From the NCBI GenBank assembly GCA_016290295.1, contig JAEETJ010000014.1, forward strand, positions 1-64,000: DNA of 64,000 nucleotides, in the 5' to 3' direction. The translations under genes were made by a program, and so were the position numbers. Within the stretch, counting starts at the first letter, position 1; each line of letters starts with the position of its first letter. The stretch comes from Bacteroidales bacterium (GTDB lineage Bacteria > Bacteroidota > Bacteroidia > Bacteroidales > WCHB1-69). Under the pieces are notes generated by a model that saw only the letters and a list, made by a program, of their open reading frames with translations, was not told the DNA's origin and made no database searches. Below, piece by piece: positions 31,719 to 40,792 of the stretch.

Positions 31719-32561
31719 ATGAAATACTTCATCGTTGACGCATTCACCGACCAAGCCTTCGGCGGCAATCCTGCCGGAGTGGTGCTGCTTGATTCGGATG
31801 CTTTTCCGGAAGAAGAGCTGATGCTGAACATTGCCGCAGAGCTGCGCTATTCGGAAACCGCCTTCGTTCGCAAGCATTCCGCTCAGGAGTTCACCATCCG
31901 CTACTTCACTCCAAAGGCAGAGGTGGAACTGTGTGGCCATGCAACGATAGCCTCGTTTTCCTTGCTGCATCAGAAAGAATTGGCGTCGGGAACATGCCTC
32001 TGCCATACCAAAGCAGGCGACTTGCGTATCGAAGCTGGCAAAAAGGTGATGATGCAGATGGCGAAACCACATATCGCAGCCACCATTGCCGACACTGAAG
32101 ACATCTATCAAGCATTGGGAGTGAAGAATTATCGTCCAACAATGCCTGTTCAGGTGGTTTCCACAGGTTTGCCCGACCTTATGATTCCGTTGCCAGATGT
32201 AGTTACACTGCAGTCGCTCCAACCCGACATGGAAGCCATTGCAGAAATCACCAAGAAACACGGGGCTGTGAGTTTCCATGTCTTCGCTTTCGGCAACGAC
32301 AGCTACACCGCTCATGTGCGCGACTTCGCACCACTGTACGACATTCCTGAAGAGTCGGCCACCGGCACCGCCAATGCCTCGTTGACGTACTACCTTCAGC
32401 AACACGGCATTATTGGTGTCGAAGCTGAATGTGCTTTTCTCCAAGGCGAAGCGATGGGAAGACCGTCGGTGGTCGCCACCCGCATTCAAGCCGACAGGAA
32501 TATCTTTGTTGGTGGCACCGCAACGGTGGTGGCGGAAGGAAATTTTTCCTATAATTTGTGA
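31719..32561 (+). CDS. PhzF family isomerase/epimerase
   Basis: The product has 280 residues from ATG 31719. The start YFIVDAFTDQAFGGNPAGVV and R-Y-S-E-T-A-F-V (catalytic Glu near residue 46), then V-E-L-C-G-H-A-T-I-A and later E-E-S-A-T-G-T-A-N are signatures of the PhzF family, which uses a diaminopimelate-epimerase-like fold for isomerisation. Stand-alone bacterial members have no fixed substrate. It probably shares a transcript with the DsrE-like gene. Confidence 0.85.
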   Translation: MKYFIVDAFTDQAFGGNPAGVVLLDSDAFPEEELMLNIAAELRYSETAFVRKHSAQEFTIRYFTPKAEVELCGHATIASFSLLHQKELASGTCLCHTKAGDLRIEAGKKVMMQMAKPHIAATIADTEDIYQALGVKNYRPTMPVQVVSTGLPDLMIPLPDVVTLQSLQPDMEAIAEITKKHGAVSFHVFAFGNDSYTAHVRDFAPLYDIPEESATGTANASLTYYLQQHGIIGVEAECAFLQGEAMGRPSVVATRIQADRNIFVGGTATVVAEGNFSYNL

Positions 32562-32634
32562 GGAAAGGAATCTGACCTTTTGCAGCAATATGTGCAGTAT
32601 AGAGATCTGATAGATTGTGTAAGGAGTAAATTAG

Positions 32635-32642
32635 TATCTTTG
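32635..32642 (+). promoter_or_regulatory. TAnnTTTG promoter of EamA gene
   Basis: TATCTTTG lies 17 bases before the GTG start at 32660. Confidence 0.6.
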
Positions 32643-32659
32643 CAAAAACTCTTAAAATA

Positions 32660-33541
32660 GTGGTTCAAAAGGACAACAAAGGCTTTCTACTTCTGCATCT
32701 ATCGGTATTCATTGCGGGTTTTACGGGGGTACTGGGACGGCTCATTGAGCTTGATTCCGCTGTGCTCGTATGGCATCGCATGGCGTGGGCTGCGGTTTTG
32801 ATGGCACTATTTCTTCTCTTTAGGAAAGAGCTGCAACAATACCGGTTCAAAGACATAGCTCAGATGGGTGGCGTTGGTGTGCTGCTTTGTCTGCATTGGG
32901 TTTTCTTCTATGCCAGCATCAAGGCTTCAAACGTCTCCATCGGCGTTGTCTGTTTCTCATTGGTTGGGTTCTTCACGGCATTGTTCGAGCCGATAATCAA
33001 CAAGCACAAGTTTTCAATAATAGAATTCCTATTCAGCATACTCACGGTATGCGGCGTTTATCTCATTTTCCATTTTGATACTCGCTATCGCTTGGGCATT
33101 GCTTTCGGAATCATATCCTCTGCATTGTACGCCTTGTTCGCTATCGCCAACCAGCATGTCGGTAAGCGTTATGAAGCCAAGAATATGCTATTCTGGGAGA
33201 TGGTCGGCGGCCTGGTTGTGCTCAGTGCCATTTTCCCCATTTACAACCACTTCCTACCCGTCGAAAAACTATTTCCCACAGGTCTTGATTATCCTTACAT
33301 GGCATTTATGGTTGTCGTCTGCACCATCGGTCTCTGCCTCCTGCAAATCATTGTTTTACAGAAAATTGATGCCTTTACCGTCAACCTTACATACAATTTG
33401 GAACCGGTTTACAGCATCGTTCTCGCCATGATTATTTTCAACGAATACCAGGAGTTAAATTTCTCGTTTATCCTCGGCATTACGCTGATTATCATATCAG
33501 TTGTGCTTCAAACCTGGTCTAAATTAAAAATGAAGAATTAG
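32660..33541 (+). CDS. EamA/DMT family transporter
   Basis: The product has 293 residues, starting with GTG and showing ten hydrophobic spans in two EamA halves. Conserved points are W-H-R-M near residue 34, W-V-F-F-Y-A near 78, and E-P-V-Y-S-I in the second half (near 248). These transporters export metabolites or amino acids across the inner membrane; the substrate cannot be told. It is a single-gene unit with its own promoter. Confidence 0.85.
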   Translation: MVQKDNKGFLLLHLSVFIAGFTGVLGRLIELDSAVLVWHRMAWAAVLMALFLLFRKELQQYRFKDIAQMGGVGVLLCLHWVFFYASIKASNVSIGVVCFSLVGFFTALFEPIINKHKFSIIEFLFSILTVCGVYLIFHFDTRYRLGIAFGIISSALYALFAIANQHVGKRYEAKNMLFWEMVGGLVVLSAIFPIYNHFLPVEKLFPTGLDYPYMAFMVVVCTIGLCLLQIIVLQKIDAFTVNLTYNLEPVYSIVLAMIIFNEYQELNFSFILGITLIIISVVLQTWSKLKMKN

Positions 33542-33551
33542 TTTTTTTATA

Positions 33552-33559
33552 TATCTTTG
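33552..33559 (+). promoter_or_regulatory. TAnnTTTG promoter of nitroreductase gene
   Basis: TATCTTTG preceded by a T run, 28 bases before the ATG at 33588. Confidence 0.6.
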
Positions 33560-33587
33560 CAAAAAATATCATCTTAAACAAAATAAA

Positions 33588-34217
33588 ATGAAAAAAACTT
33601 TATTACTGGCAATCGTGGCACTGATGATGTGCGCATGCTGCAATGAAAAAAACAATGAAACAACTGAAAACCAAAACACAACAACAATGGATTTCCTTGA
33701 ACTGACCAAACAGCGCTACTCCGAGCGTTACTTCGATTCCACACGAGTGGTGGAACAAGAAAAACTGGACCGTATTCTTGAAGCAGGCCGCCAGGCACCT
33801 ACCGCTGCCAACAAACAGCCGCAACGTCTCTATCTCATCAAGAGCAAAGAGGCCTACCAAAAAGCCCAGTCGGCCTCGTTCTCACCGCTCTACAACGCGC
33901 CTGTTGTGGTGCTGGTATGTTACGACCTCGACTCCACCTGGCATAACCAGCGCGAAACCCTTCTGCCCAATTACAACAGCGGTGAGCAAGACTGCGCTAT
34001 CGTGGCCACACAAATGATGTATGCCGCTGAGGAACAGGGAATTCATACCATCTGGATTAGAGGTTTTGACGCAGGTGCTTTGCAAAAGGTGTTTGACCTG
34101 CCTGCCAACATGATTCCCGCTATGATGCTGCCCCTCGGCTATCCTTCCACCGAATCAGAGCCCTCTCCAAAACACTTCATGCGCAAGCCTTTGGAGACGA
34201 TATTAACGGAGTTGTAA
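33588..34217 (+). CDS. nitroreductase-family lipoprotein
   Basis: The product has 209 residues. The first 18 residues form a lipoprotein signal ending M-C-A-C-C, which is unusual for this flavin enzyme family. The rest shows nitroreductase motifs: R-Y-S-E-R-Y-F (FMN-binding Arg/Ser), A-G-R-Q-A-P-T-A-A-N-K-Q-P, then a C-terminal L-P-L-G-Y-P. A second ATG at 33687 (MDFLEL) would give a cytoplasmic enzyme of normal start, so the exported form depends on using the first ATG; the promoter placement favours it. Confidence 0.75.
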   Translation: MKKTLLLAIVALMMCACCNEKNNETTENQNTTTMDFLELTKQRYSERYFDSTRVVEQEKLDRILEAGRQAPTAANKQPQRLYLIKSKEAYQKAQSASFSPLYNAPVVVLVCYDLDSTWHNQRETLLPNYNSGEQDCAIVATQMMYAAEEQGIHTIWIRGFDAGALQKVFDLPANMIPAMMLPLGYPSTESEPSPKHFMRKPLETILTEL

Positions 34218-34294
34218 GGGGCACATTGGCAGCATAGTTCATCTATCTTGATATTTAACATACTTTGTACCAATATTTTATCATTTCCCCATTA

Positions 34295-35506
34295 ATGAAA
34301 AAGTACATTCTAACCATCTTATTACTTGTTGTTGTGATGTCGTTTTCAGCGACAGCACAGAAACATCTTGTCAACGGAATCAAGTTCTCCCGACATCATT
34401 TCGTCGATACAGTGAAAATCAAGATGTGGGACGGTGCGGTGATTATCCCGGTGGAAATCAACGGACAGACAAGGAATCTGCTGTTCGATTCAGGGGCAAG
34501 CTTGGGTTTTTGGATCGGGGAAGAGGAGGAGTGGATGACCCCTTCGGGCGACAGCATCACTGTTCGCGATGCTAAAAAAATATCCAAAGAAATGGAGTTC
34601 AAGAAGTTTCCTCCTATCAAAATGGGCAACATCGTCATCGAAAACTATCCTATGGTGGTGGACAACGGCATGATCGAATACTTATGCGACAGAATTGACG
34701 GTGCTTTTGGCTACGACCTCGTGGTTCGCGGCCTCTCATTTAAATTCGACACGAAAGACAGCCTGATGATTGTGACCGACCGCAAGCACTTTTTCTCCAA
34801 GGAAGAAAAACTGCAGCCCACCTTGAAATATAAATGGTATCATAAGTTCAGACCGCAAATATGGGTGCATTTTCCTTTCCACCGAATCAAGATATCTTTC
34901 GATTCCGGGGCTATAGGTGGTGGTTTTGATTTGACGGAGGATCTCATGCGGATTTGGGAAGATTCAGATCCTGAGTTGGGGCAGAAAATGGATGAATATA
35001 CGGTGCTGAAGGACACAACAGTCTTTACCAATGCCGGCTTTTTTGGCCGACCCTCAGACACAATTCCCTACAGGATTTTCCACTGCCCGGAAGTGGAAAT
35101 GGGCGGCATTACCTTCACAGACGTGTGGGTATCGACCGACAAACGCACCGGCAAGGTGGGCTCTTCCATATTGGAGCACAATTCACTGATTATCAATGGA
35201 AATAAAAGACAGCTTGTCTTGCTGCCACATGAGGGCAAGATGGTACAAAATGTCGGAAATAAGGATACCGTTGGGTTGAAACTTATTCCTGCCGATAAAA
35301 ACGACACCCTTGGTGCGATGAAAGCCGTAGTGCGCAAAGATGGTGATGCTTACAAGAAAGGCATTCGCTCTGGCGATTATCTGGAAAGTGTCAACGGAGT
35401 GGAAATCACCGAATATTGTACTTACCTCAATCTTTCTATGGACACAACGGTGCGACGTTTTGTATTCCGCTCACCAGATGGGACGAGGAAAGAGGTGGAA
35501 TGGTGA
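34295..35506 (+). CDS. exported retropepsin-like aspartic protease with PDZ domain
   Basis: The product has 403 residues from ATG 34295. A signal peptide ends near A-T-A-Q. Two aspartyl motifs occur, NLLFDSGASLGF near residue 67 and ISFDSGAIGGGF near 206, as in retropepsin-like proteins where paired Asp build the active site. A PDZ domain occupies about residues 325-400 (Y-K-K-G-I-R-S-G-D-Y-L-E-S-V-N-G). This architecture is common among periplasmic proteins of Bacteroidota, but the substrates are not known. Confidence 0.75.
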   Translation: MKKYILTILLLVVVMSFSATAQKHLVNGIKFSRHHFVDTVKIKMWDGAVIIPVEINGQTRNLLFDSGASLGFWIGEEEEWMTPSGDSITVRDAKKISKEMEFKKFPPIKMGNIVIENYPMVVDNGMIEYLCDRIDGAFGYDLVVRGLSFKFDTKDSLMIVTDRKHFFSKEEKLQPTLKYKWYHKFRPQIWVHFPFHRIKISFDSGAIGGGFDLTEDLMRIWEDSDPELGQKMDEYTVLKDTTVFTNAGFFGRPSDTIPYRIFHCPEVEMGGITFTDVWVSTDKRTGKVGSSILEHNSLIINGNKRQLVLLPHEGKMVQNVGNKDTVGLKLIPADKNDTLGAMKAVVRKDGDAYKKGIRSGDYLESVNGVEITEYCTYLNLSMDTTVRRFVFRSPDGTRKEVEW

Positions 35507-35543
35507 ACACCTTCATCAATTTGCATAAGCTAAGTAAAAAAAG

Positions 35544-35576
35544 GTGGAGGAAGTCATTCAAGAGATGCTGAAATAA
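35544..35576 (+). pseudogene. remnant of glutathione peroxidase 3' end
   Basis: The frame GTG-GAG-GAA to TAA encodes VEEVIQEMLK then stop. The 27 bases at 35546-35572 match the 3' end of the glutathione peroxidase gene at 51868-51894 with 3 differences. No other part of that gene is visible here. The surrounding 35507-35700 stretch otherwise holds no gene. Confidence 0.4.
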
Positions 35577-35701
35577 AAAGATAACTCTTGTAATCAATAG
35601 GGTTTTACCACATGTGTACCCTACCCTTCATCCTCAATAATGGGGGTTTTTGAAAAGCTAAATCCTCACAAATTAGGATGTCAAGCTAAGAGCATTTTTA
35701 C

Positions 35702-35709
35702 TATTTTTG
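35702..35709 (+). promoter_or_regulatory. TAnnTTTG promoter of hemerythrin-LuxR operon
   Basis: TATTTTTG lies 22 bases before the ATG at 35731. The 100 bases upstream contain GGGTTTTACCACATGTGTACCC and a later GGGGGTTTTTG stretch, possible regulator or terminator sequences. Confidence 0.55.
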
Positions 35710-35730
35710 CCTCATCAAAATAGCTACATC

Positions 35731-36426
35731 ATGCCCCTAAAGAAAACACCATTCTCAAAAGATACCAAACTGGCTGAACTGATGGCGGAGGACCGTCGGC
35801 TGTTGTTACTTTTGTCCCGTTTCGGCATCGGATTGGGTTTTGGAGACCGCAATGTGGATCAGGTGTGTCAGATGAACCAAGTCAATGTCAATCTCTTCTT
35901 GATGATTTGCGAAATATATTCCAACGGCGATTTCAGACCGGGAAAAGAAGAACTCCAAAAAATTGACCTGAACGACCTTCTCTCCTACTTGAAAGCTTCG
36001 CACCGGTATTATCTTGACGAACGTTTCCCGCACATCGAGGAACATCTGCAAAACATCATTGAAGCCTGCGGACAGAAATACGGTCCCATGCTCAGCCACT
36101 TTTACGATGAATACAAGCAGGAGGTGATGCGGCACATACAATATTATGAAGAAGAAGTGGTGTTCCCATACATTGAGGCCTTGCTCAACGGTCAGCGCAG
36201 CAATTCATACAAAATCAATGAATTCGAGCACAACCACACCAATATCCAGGACACCCTCGACGATATGATGAACATTCTTCTGAAATATCTGCCCGGCAAC
36301 ATTCTGCCCAAGGAACGTATCGAGATTTCGCTTGACATCATGGACCTGAGCGATGACCTCAACCGCCATTCGCTCATCGAGGACCGTATCCTCATCCCCT
36401 ACGTCGAATTACTTGAAAAAGCTTAG
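35731..36426 (+). CDS. hemerythrin domain protein (RIC-like)
   Basis: The product has 231 residues from ATG 35731. The first 75 residues are a helical domain like that found before hemerythrin in RIC/ScdA-type proteins. Metal ligands fit the hemerythrin pattern: H in S-H-R-Y-Y, H in F-P-H-I-E-E-H-L, H-F-Y-D-E and Y-Y-E-E-E-V-V-F-P-Y-I-E, then E-H-N-H-T-N and R-H-S-L-I-E-D-R-I. Di-iron proteins of this type bind oxygen or nitric oxide or repair iron centres. It lies 2 bases before a LuxR-type regulator, so the pair is an operon. Confidence 0.8.
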   Translation: MPLKKTPFSKDTKLAELMAEDRRLLLLLSRFGIGLGFGDRNVDQVCQMNQVNVNLFLMICEIYSNGDFRPGKEELQKIDLNDLLSYLKASHRYYLDERFPHIEEHLQNIIEACGQKYGPMLSHFYDEYKQEVMRHIQYYEEEVVFPYIEALLNGQRSNSYKINEFEHNHTNIQDTLDDMMNILLKYLPGNILPKERIEISLDIMDLSDDLNRHSLIEDRILIPYVELLEKA

Positions 36427-36428
36427 CC

Positions 36429-37016
36429 ATGAGAAACCGTGTTATCATTTGTTCGTCTTTTGAGATGGTCTCCATTGGCTTGGCTGAGATTATTGACAGC
36501 TTGGCGCAGTTTGACGTAGTATCGTGCCTAGATAGCCCCGAGTATCTCTCGGAGAAAATCCTGACTACCGATGCCAATATAGTCATCATCGACCCATCGG
36601 TATTGGGCTACCAAAACAAGGATTTCATCTTCCAATTCAGAAAAAAACACCCGCATGTCACACTCATCGCTTTGGTGACCACCAGCCTCGACCATTCGTG
36701 GCTGGTGCCTTATTGCGGTGTTATCGAAATCCAAGACACCCGTTCAAAAATCATTGACAAGATGAGTGAATTCATCAAGAACGACAAGCAGAAAAAGAAC
36801 GAGGACGTGGAACTCTCGAAACGGGAGACTGATGTGCTGATTGCCATAGCCAAAGGCATGATGAACAAGGAGATAGCCGACCAGATGAACCTTTCTGTTC
36901 ACACGGTCATCTCCCATAGGAAAAACATTACCCGGAAAACGGGCATCAAATCCGTTTCCGGCCTAACCGTTTATGCCTTGCTCAACAATTTGATTAATGA
37001 AAAGGATTTAATTTAA
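36429..37016 (+). CDS. LuxR-type response regulator
   Basis: The product has 195 residues. Residues 1-115 form a receiver-like domain with IIDPS near 51-55, the Asp at the phosphorylation position, but with a shortened acidic pocket and no clear conserved Lys, so phosphorylation is uncertain. Residues 130-190 are a LuxR HTH: SKRETDVLIAIAKG, N-K-E-I-A-D, S-V-H-T-V-I-S-H-R-K-N-I. No histidine kinase is nearby. Pairing with the hemerythrin gene suggests a response to oxygen, nitric oxide or iron stress, and probably autoregulation. Confidence 0.8.
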   Translation: MRNRVIICSSFEMVSIGLAEIIDSLAQFDVVSCLDSPEYLSEKILTTDANIVIIDPSVLGYQNKDFIFQFRKKHPHVTLIALVTTSLDHSWLVPYCGVIEIQDTRSKIIDKMSEFIKNDKQKKNEDVELSKRETDVLIAIAKGMMNKEIADQMNLSVHTVISHRKNITRKTGIKSVSGLTVYALLNNLINEKDLI

Positions 37017-37077
37017 GTCTATATGACATTGAATCTGCCTCTTAATAGTTTTTTTGGTTAATGTTGTTATTGGAATC

Positions 37078-37118
37078 GGCGCCGACATCCTGCCCGCCTG
37101 TAGCGAGATGCCGGCGCC
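37078..37118. repeat. GC-rich inverted repeat between convergent genes
   Basis: GGCGCCGACATC (37078-37089) pairs with GATGCCGGCGCC (37107-37118) over 12 bp with one mismatch. The 17-base loop and the arms are much more GC-rich than the flanks. It lies between the LuxR gene and the convergent methyltransferase gene and may end transcription from either side, although the T tract lies before it rather than after. Confidence 0.55.
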
Positions 37119-37145
37119 CGCTGTCCGGGAGAAGAAAATTTCAAT

Positions 37146-37925
37146 CTACCACTTATACACTGCTAAACGGTTGTTCAAGAAGGGTAAGAAGAAGGCGAAT
37201 AGTTTTGCCCGAAACGAATATTTTTTCATTTCCTCGTTGTAACTTCTTTCAGAAATCAAGCTCATCCGTGGCTCCAATTCAAGGTATTCTCTGCCAGATT
37301 TGGTTCCCCAGTGGAATTCGGCGTTGGTGTACTTCACGGAATCATGATGCTTGGTATTTCTACCCAAAATGGGATGATGCAACTCAGCCAGCAAATAGCC
37401 GTGTTCGAACGAGTCGCACAAGATGTTAAGACAGGTTTCAACCTGTTCCTTTGTAAAATATTCCAACACTCCTTCCATCACAATAATGTTAGTAGAACGC
37501 TGGGGCAACCCCTTTGTCCAATCCGATTCAAGGGCACTCCCCTCCTTCATCACACAACGCTCACGGTCTTTGCAAACCTTGCGACGAATCGAAAGTATGT
37601 CGGGCAAGTCAACATCATACCACATAATCTGCCCATTGTCAACCTGCACAAACTTGTCATCAAAACCACAACCTAAATTGACACACAAAGCGTCGGGATA
37701 TTGATCAATGAGTTCCTGCAACTGGTTCTTATACATGATGGTACGAGCCACCACTCCTTCATGCGACATAAAATGGTCGTACTGGCTAAACTCAACACCG
37801 AGTGTATCGATAATCTCTTTTGCTAGATAATCCTTGATCCTTGCATTTGAACGTGCTGTTTCGCTAGCTCTTATCGCCAGTGTAATCAATGCTGTTTCCT
37901 GAATATCACCAATTTGTAATTCCAT
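37146..37925 (-). CDS. class I SAM methyltransferase (LCM/Tcm-like)
   Basis: The product has 259 residues from the ATG at 37925 (MELQIG); an upstream in-frame ATG at 37958 would add 11 hydrophobic residues. The motif CVNLGCGFDDKF near residues 77-88 is the SAM-binding loop, followed by W-Y-D-V-D-L-P-D (acidic residue for ribose) and M-E-G-V-L-E-Y-F. This is the pattern of leucine carboxyl methyltransferase-like/TcmP enzymes that methylate polyketides or carboxylates. No biosynthetic genes are near, so the substrate is unknown. Confidence 0.8.
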   Translation of the reverse strand: MELQIGDIQETALITLAIRASETARSNARIKDYLAKEIIDTLGVEFSQYDHFMSHEGVVARTIMYKNQLQELIDQYPDALCVNLGCGFDDKFVQVDNGQIMWYDVDLPDILSIRRKVCKDRERCVMKEGSALESDWTKGLPQRSTNIIVMEGVLEYFTKEQVETCLNILCDSFEHGYLLAELHHPILGRNTKHHDSVKYTNAEFHWGTKSGREYLELEPRMSLISERSYNEEMKKYSFRAKLFAFFLPFLNNRLAVYKW

Positions 37926-37971
37926 AATGATTAATATTTTAATGAATAATTCTCTCATAACTTTCTAACAG

Positions 37972-37979
37972 CAAAATTA
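37972..37979 (-). promoter_or_regulatory. TAnnTTTG promoter of methyltransferase gene
   Basis: TAATTTTG on the minus strand, 46 bases before the ATG at 37925. The rest of the 37980-38150 gap holds a CCCATTTTAATGGGG palindrome and no gene. Confidence 0.5.
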
Positions 37980-38155
37980 TCATATCCATACCAATTTCAA
38001 CCTCCCATTTTAATGGGGTTATTGACAGGAGATTACTTACTTTTGGCTAGTAATCTTTGAGACTTATGCAGAGGTTTTAATACACTGTCATAATTGAGGA
38101 TTTTTTGCTGTGAAAATCCCTTTAAAATAGGATAATCCAACGCATCAAAAGAAAG

Positions 38156-38163
38156 TATTTTTG
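38156..38163 (+). promoter_or_regulatory. TAnnTTTG promoter of T9SS adhesin gene
   Basis: TATTTTTG followed by a 25-base A-rich leader to the ATG at 38190. Confidence 0.6.
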
Positions 38164-38189
38164 CCATCAAAAAAAAATCAAAAAAAGTT

Positions 38190-40721
38190 ATGGCAAAAAA
38201 TCTATCTTTTCTCAAAATCTTGTTTTTAGTAGCATTCATACTGCCCTTGTTTACACTTCGTGCACAAGTGACCACATCAGACACGATTGGCAGCGGCTCA
38301 ACAACTTCCATTCATTCGGCATTGCCAGGTGCATACGGCTATCACTTGTCGGCAGCATTGTATCTCGGCAATGAGATCAACCATTCGGCTGGAAACATTG
38401 AATCGCTTTCCTACCACATCACATACGGAAACTATCCGGTAAATGACGGGGATAAAAAGGTTCGGATTTACCTGTTGGAGACAACTGATCCATCTATAGA
38501 TTTATCACAGACATGGAATTCTTTGGTGGTTTCGGCCACCTTGGTGTATGATTCTATCGGCTGCGACATCCAGTGGGATGATTATTGGAAGGAATTTGTT
38601 TTCTCGCAGCCTTTCCCATACAGCGGTGGCAATCTGATAGTACTGGTAGAAGGTGAAGCTTGCGACCCCTACCCCAATATGGGAGATTGTGAGACAGAGA
38701 TTTACGTCAACAACGGGACTGTCAACAACTGTTGGAACCGAATGCAGGATGGAACCCCTATCTCTTTCACCACGGCAATGAGTTCCATTCCCGAAGGCAC
38801 ACACGGCAACCACTACGACCGTCCGAACATAGTATTCGCTTTCAGTTCCGGCGAACCTGCTTCACCTGACACGAATTGTGTTCTGACGCTTCCCATGATG
38901 GAAACATTTGAGAGTTATCCGGGAGATTTCTCCTCCATTCCCACCTGCTGGACCAAGATCTCGCAGGAATACAACCAAGCCTACGGCAGCTATTATCCCG
39001 TCATCAATGGCGGCAGTGCAAGCGACCCCAATCAGTCGGTGATGTTCATGCTGATGGACTCTTATTCATCGTATCTTATCATGCCTGCATTAGACAGCAA
39101 TCTGATGATGCAAAATATCTCCATGTCGTTCAACTTCAAGTCTTCCCAGCAAAATATTACACATTTGGTGGTAGGAGTTATGTCGGATCCAACTGACACA
39201 CTGACATTTGTACCAGTGGGAAGCGTGTGTCGCGAAGGCAGCACCAGTAGTTGGGAATCCAAGGAAATCAATTTTGCCACATACGCCGGCACCGGCCGTT
39301 ACATCACTTTTTGGTTCAGCAAAGCCAATTCCACCCACATGTTCCCGAGTTGCTTCCTCGATAATGTGGCCGTTTTCGAAACACCAGACTGCACTCCACC
39401 CGTACAGATTTCCGCCAATGTGGACAGTCTTTCAGACGCCACCATTTCCTGGACATATACCAACAATGCCTACGGCGCCAGAATCTACTACAAAATGACC
39501 ACAGACGCCTTGTTTGACTCCGTTGAAGTCTATACGGACAACTACTACACCCTTTACGATTTGCCCTTTAACACTGTTTATCAATACTATATTGTTACTC
39601 TTTGTGATGATGGCAGTGAATCGGAACCTTCGCAGATTTACACCTTCTCCACACCTTGCGAGACCGTGACGAACTTTCCTTGGATTGAAAGTTTTGAAAA
39701 CGGGTTGGGTTGCTGGACTTTGAATGCCTCTTCGGCTGGCCAAGAATGGCAGATGGTCTCTTCCGGCAGCTATCCATCATGTACACCTTACTTAGGAAAC
39801 GCTATGATGAAATATGACTGTTGGAGCTTCCCGTCAGGCAGCTGGGGAACCATGACCTCTCCCGCAATGACTATATTGCAGGATATGACACTCTCATTCG
39901 CCTACTACAAGCAGGATGCATATCCGGCAGAGGACAAGATTGAGGTTTACCTCAATACCACCCCCGACCTTATGAATGCCACCCTCTTGACTACCGTTTA
40001 CAGTTACGACCCCTATATGAACGCTTGGGACTCTGTATCTGTTGCCATTCCTGCCCAAAATGATGACGCATATCTGATTTTCAAGGCCACCTCCGATTAC
40101 GGCTATAACCTTTATATGGATTACATAACGATAGACTACTACACACCTGACGACACGGTAGTGGTCGATTCCGTTTACATCACCCTGGACGCCAGCATTT
40201 GTGAAGGTGAGAGTATGGATTTAAATGGTGTTTCTTATACCGAAGCGGGTAGCTACACGTTCACCTCTAACGACACCGTTTTCACTTTGAACCTGACCGT
40301 CAATCCAGTGTACAACATCATCATTAACGACAGCATTACCTCAGGAGAAACATACATGCAGTACGGCTTCAACGAGAGTGCGGCAGGCACCTACACGCAA
40401 TATCTGACAACAGTCCATGGCTGTGACAGCATTATCACATTGAATTTGACGGTGATGACTGGCATAAATGACTATAAGGGCATGAACATCTCCATTGCCC
40501 CAAATCCCGCCCATGATTATGTAGTGATAACAGTAAAGGATTTGCACAAAGAGATGACATTGGAATTAGTGGATATGTGCGGACGTATTTTGCAAACAAT
40601 GCGGTTAACGGCAGAGAATTCGATGCTTCGGGTGGAACGTAGAAATCTGCCAGACGGAATTTATATGTTACGAATGACTTCCGACGGGCAAATACAAACC
40701 CGGAAAGTGATTTTCAGATAA
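38190..40721 (+). CDS. large secreted adhesin-like protein with T9SS sorting domain
   Basis: The product has 843 residues with a signal peptide ending R-A-Q near residue 26. Two cleaved-adhesin/MAM-like jelly rolls can be placed: one starting at ETFESYPGDFSS, the other at WIESFENGLGCW. They flank a fibronectin type III-like part (D-C-T-P-P-V, A-T-I-S-W, Y-Y-I-V-T-L-C). A Y-x-E-x-G-S/T-Y repeat pair follows, and the final 80 residues (SIAPNPAHDY, L-V-D-M-C-G-R, L-P-D-G-I-Y-M-L-R, K-V-I-F-R) are a type A sorting domain. It is exported by the type IX system and fixed to or released from the surface. Confidence 0.85.
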   Translation: MAKNLSFLKILFLVAFILPLFTLRAQVTTSDTIGSGSTTSIHSALPGAYGYHLSAALYLGNEINHSAGNIESLSYHITYGNYPVNDGDKKVRIYLLETTDPSIDLSQTWNSLVVSATLVYDSIGCDIQWDDYWKEFVFSQPFPYSGGNLIVLVEGEACDPYPNMGDCETEIYVNNGTVNNCWNRMQDGTPISFTTAMSSIPEGTHGNHYDRPNIVFAFSSGEPASPDTNCVLTLPMMETFESYPGDFSSIPTCWTKISQEYNQAYGSYYPVINGGSASDPNQSVMFMLMDSYSSYLIMPALDSNLMMQNISMSFNFKSSQQNITHLVVGVMSDPTDTLTFVPVGSVCREGSTSSWESKEINFATYAGTGRYITFWFSKANSTHMFPSCFLDNVAVFETPDCTPPVQISANVDSLSDATISWTYTNNAYGARIYYKMTTDALFDSVEVYTDNYYTLYDLPFNTVYQYYIVTLCDDGSESEPSQIYTFSTPCETVTNFPWIESFENGLGCWTLNASSAGQEWQMVSSGSYPSCTPYLGNAMMKYDCWSFPSGSWGTMTSPAMTILQDMTLSFAYYKQDAYPAEDKIEVYLNTTPDLMNATLLTTVYSYDPYMNAWDSVSVAIPAQNDDAYLIFKATSDYGYNLYMDYITIDYYTPDDTVVVDSVYITLDASICEGESMDLNGVSYTEAGSYTFTSNDTVFTLNLTVNPVYNIIINDSITSGETYMQYGFNESAAGTYTQYLTTVHGCDSIITLNLTVMTGINDYKGMNISIAPNPAHDYVVITVKDLHKEMTLELVDMCGRILQTMRLTAENSMLRVERRNLPDGIYMLRMTSDGQIQTRKVIFR

Positions 40722-40728
40722 TCTCTCA

Positions 40729-40769
40729 AGTCGCAGTCTTCGGGCTGCGGCTTTTTTTTAGTATTTTTG
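40729..40769 (+). terminator. UUCG-loop terminator fused to promoter
   Basis: AGTCGCAGTC and GGCTGCGGCT pair with two G-T wobbles around a TTCG tetraloop (40729-40752), followed by a T run to 40759. TATTTTTG at 40762-40769 is the promoter of the CDF gene at 40793. This is the first of five such modules in the window. Confidence 0.85.
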
Positions 40770-40792
40770 TAAACTCATAACTCATCATCTCT

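Noticed and set aside
37054..37242. 62-codon frame between LuxR and methyltransferase genes
   Set aside because: It runs across the GC-rich inverted repeat into the convergent gene, without promoter or family features.
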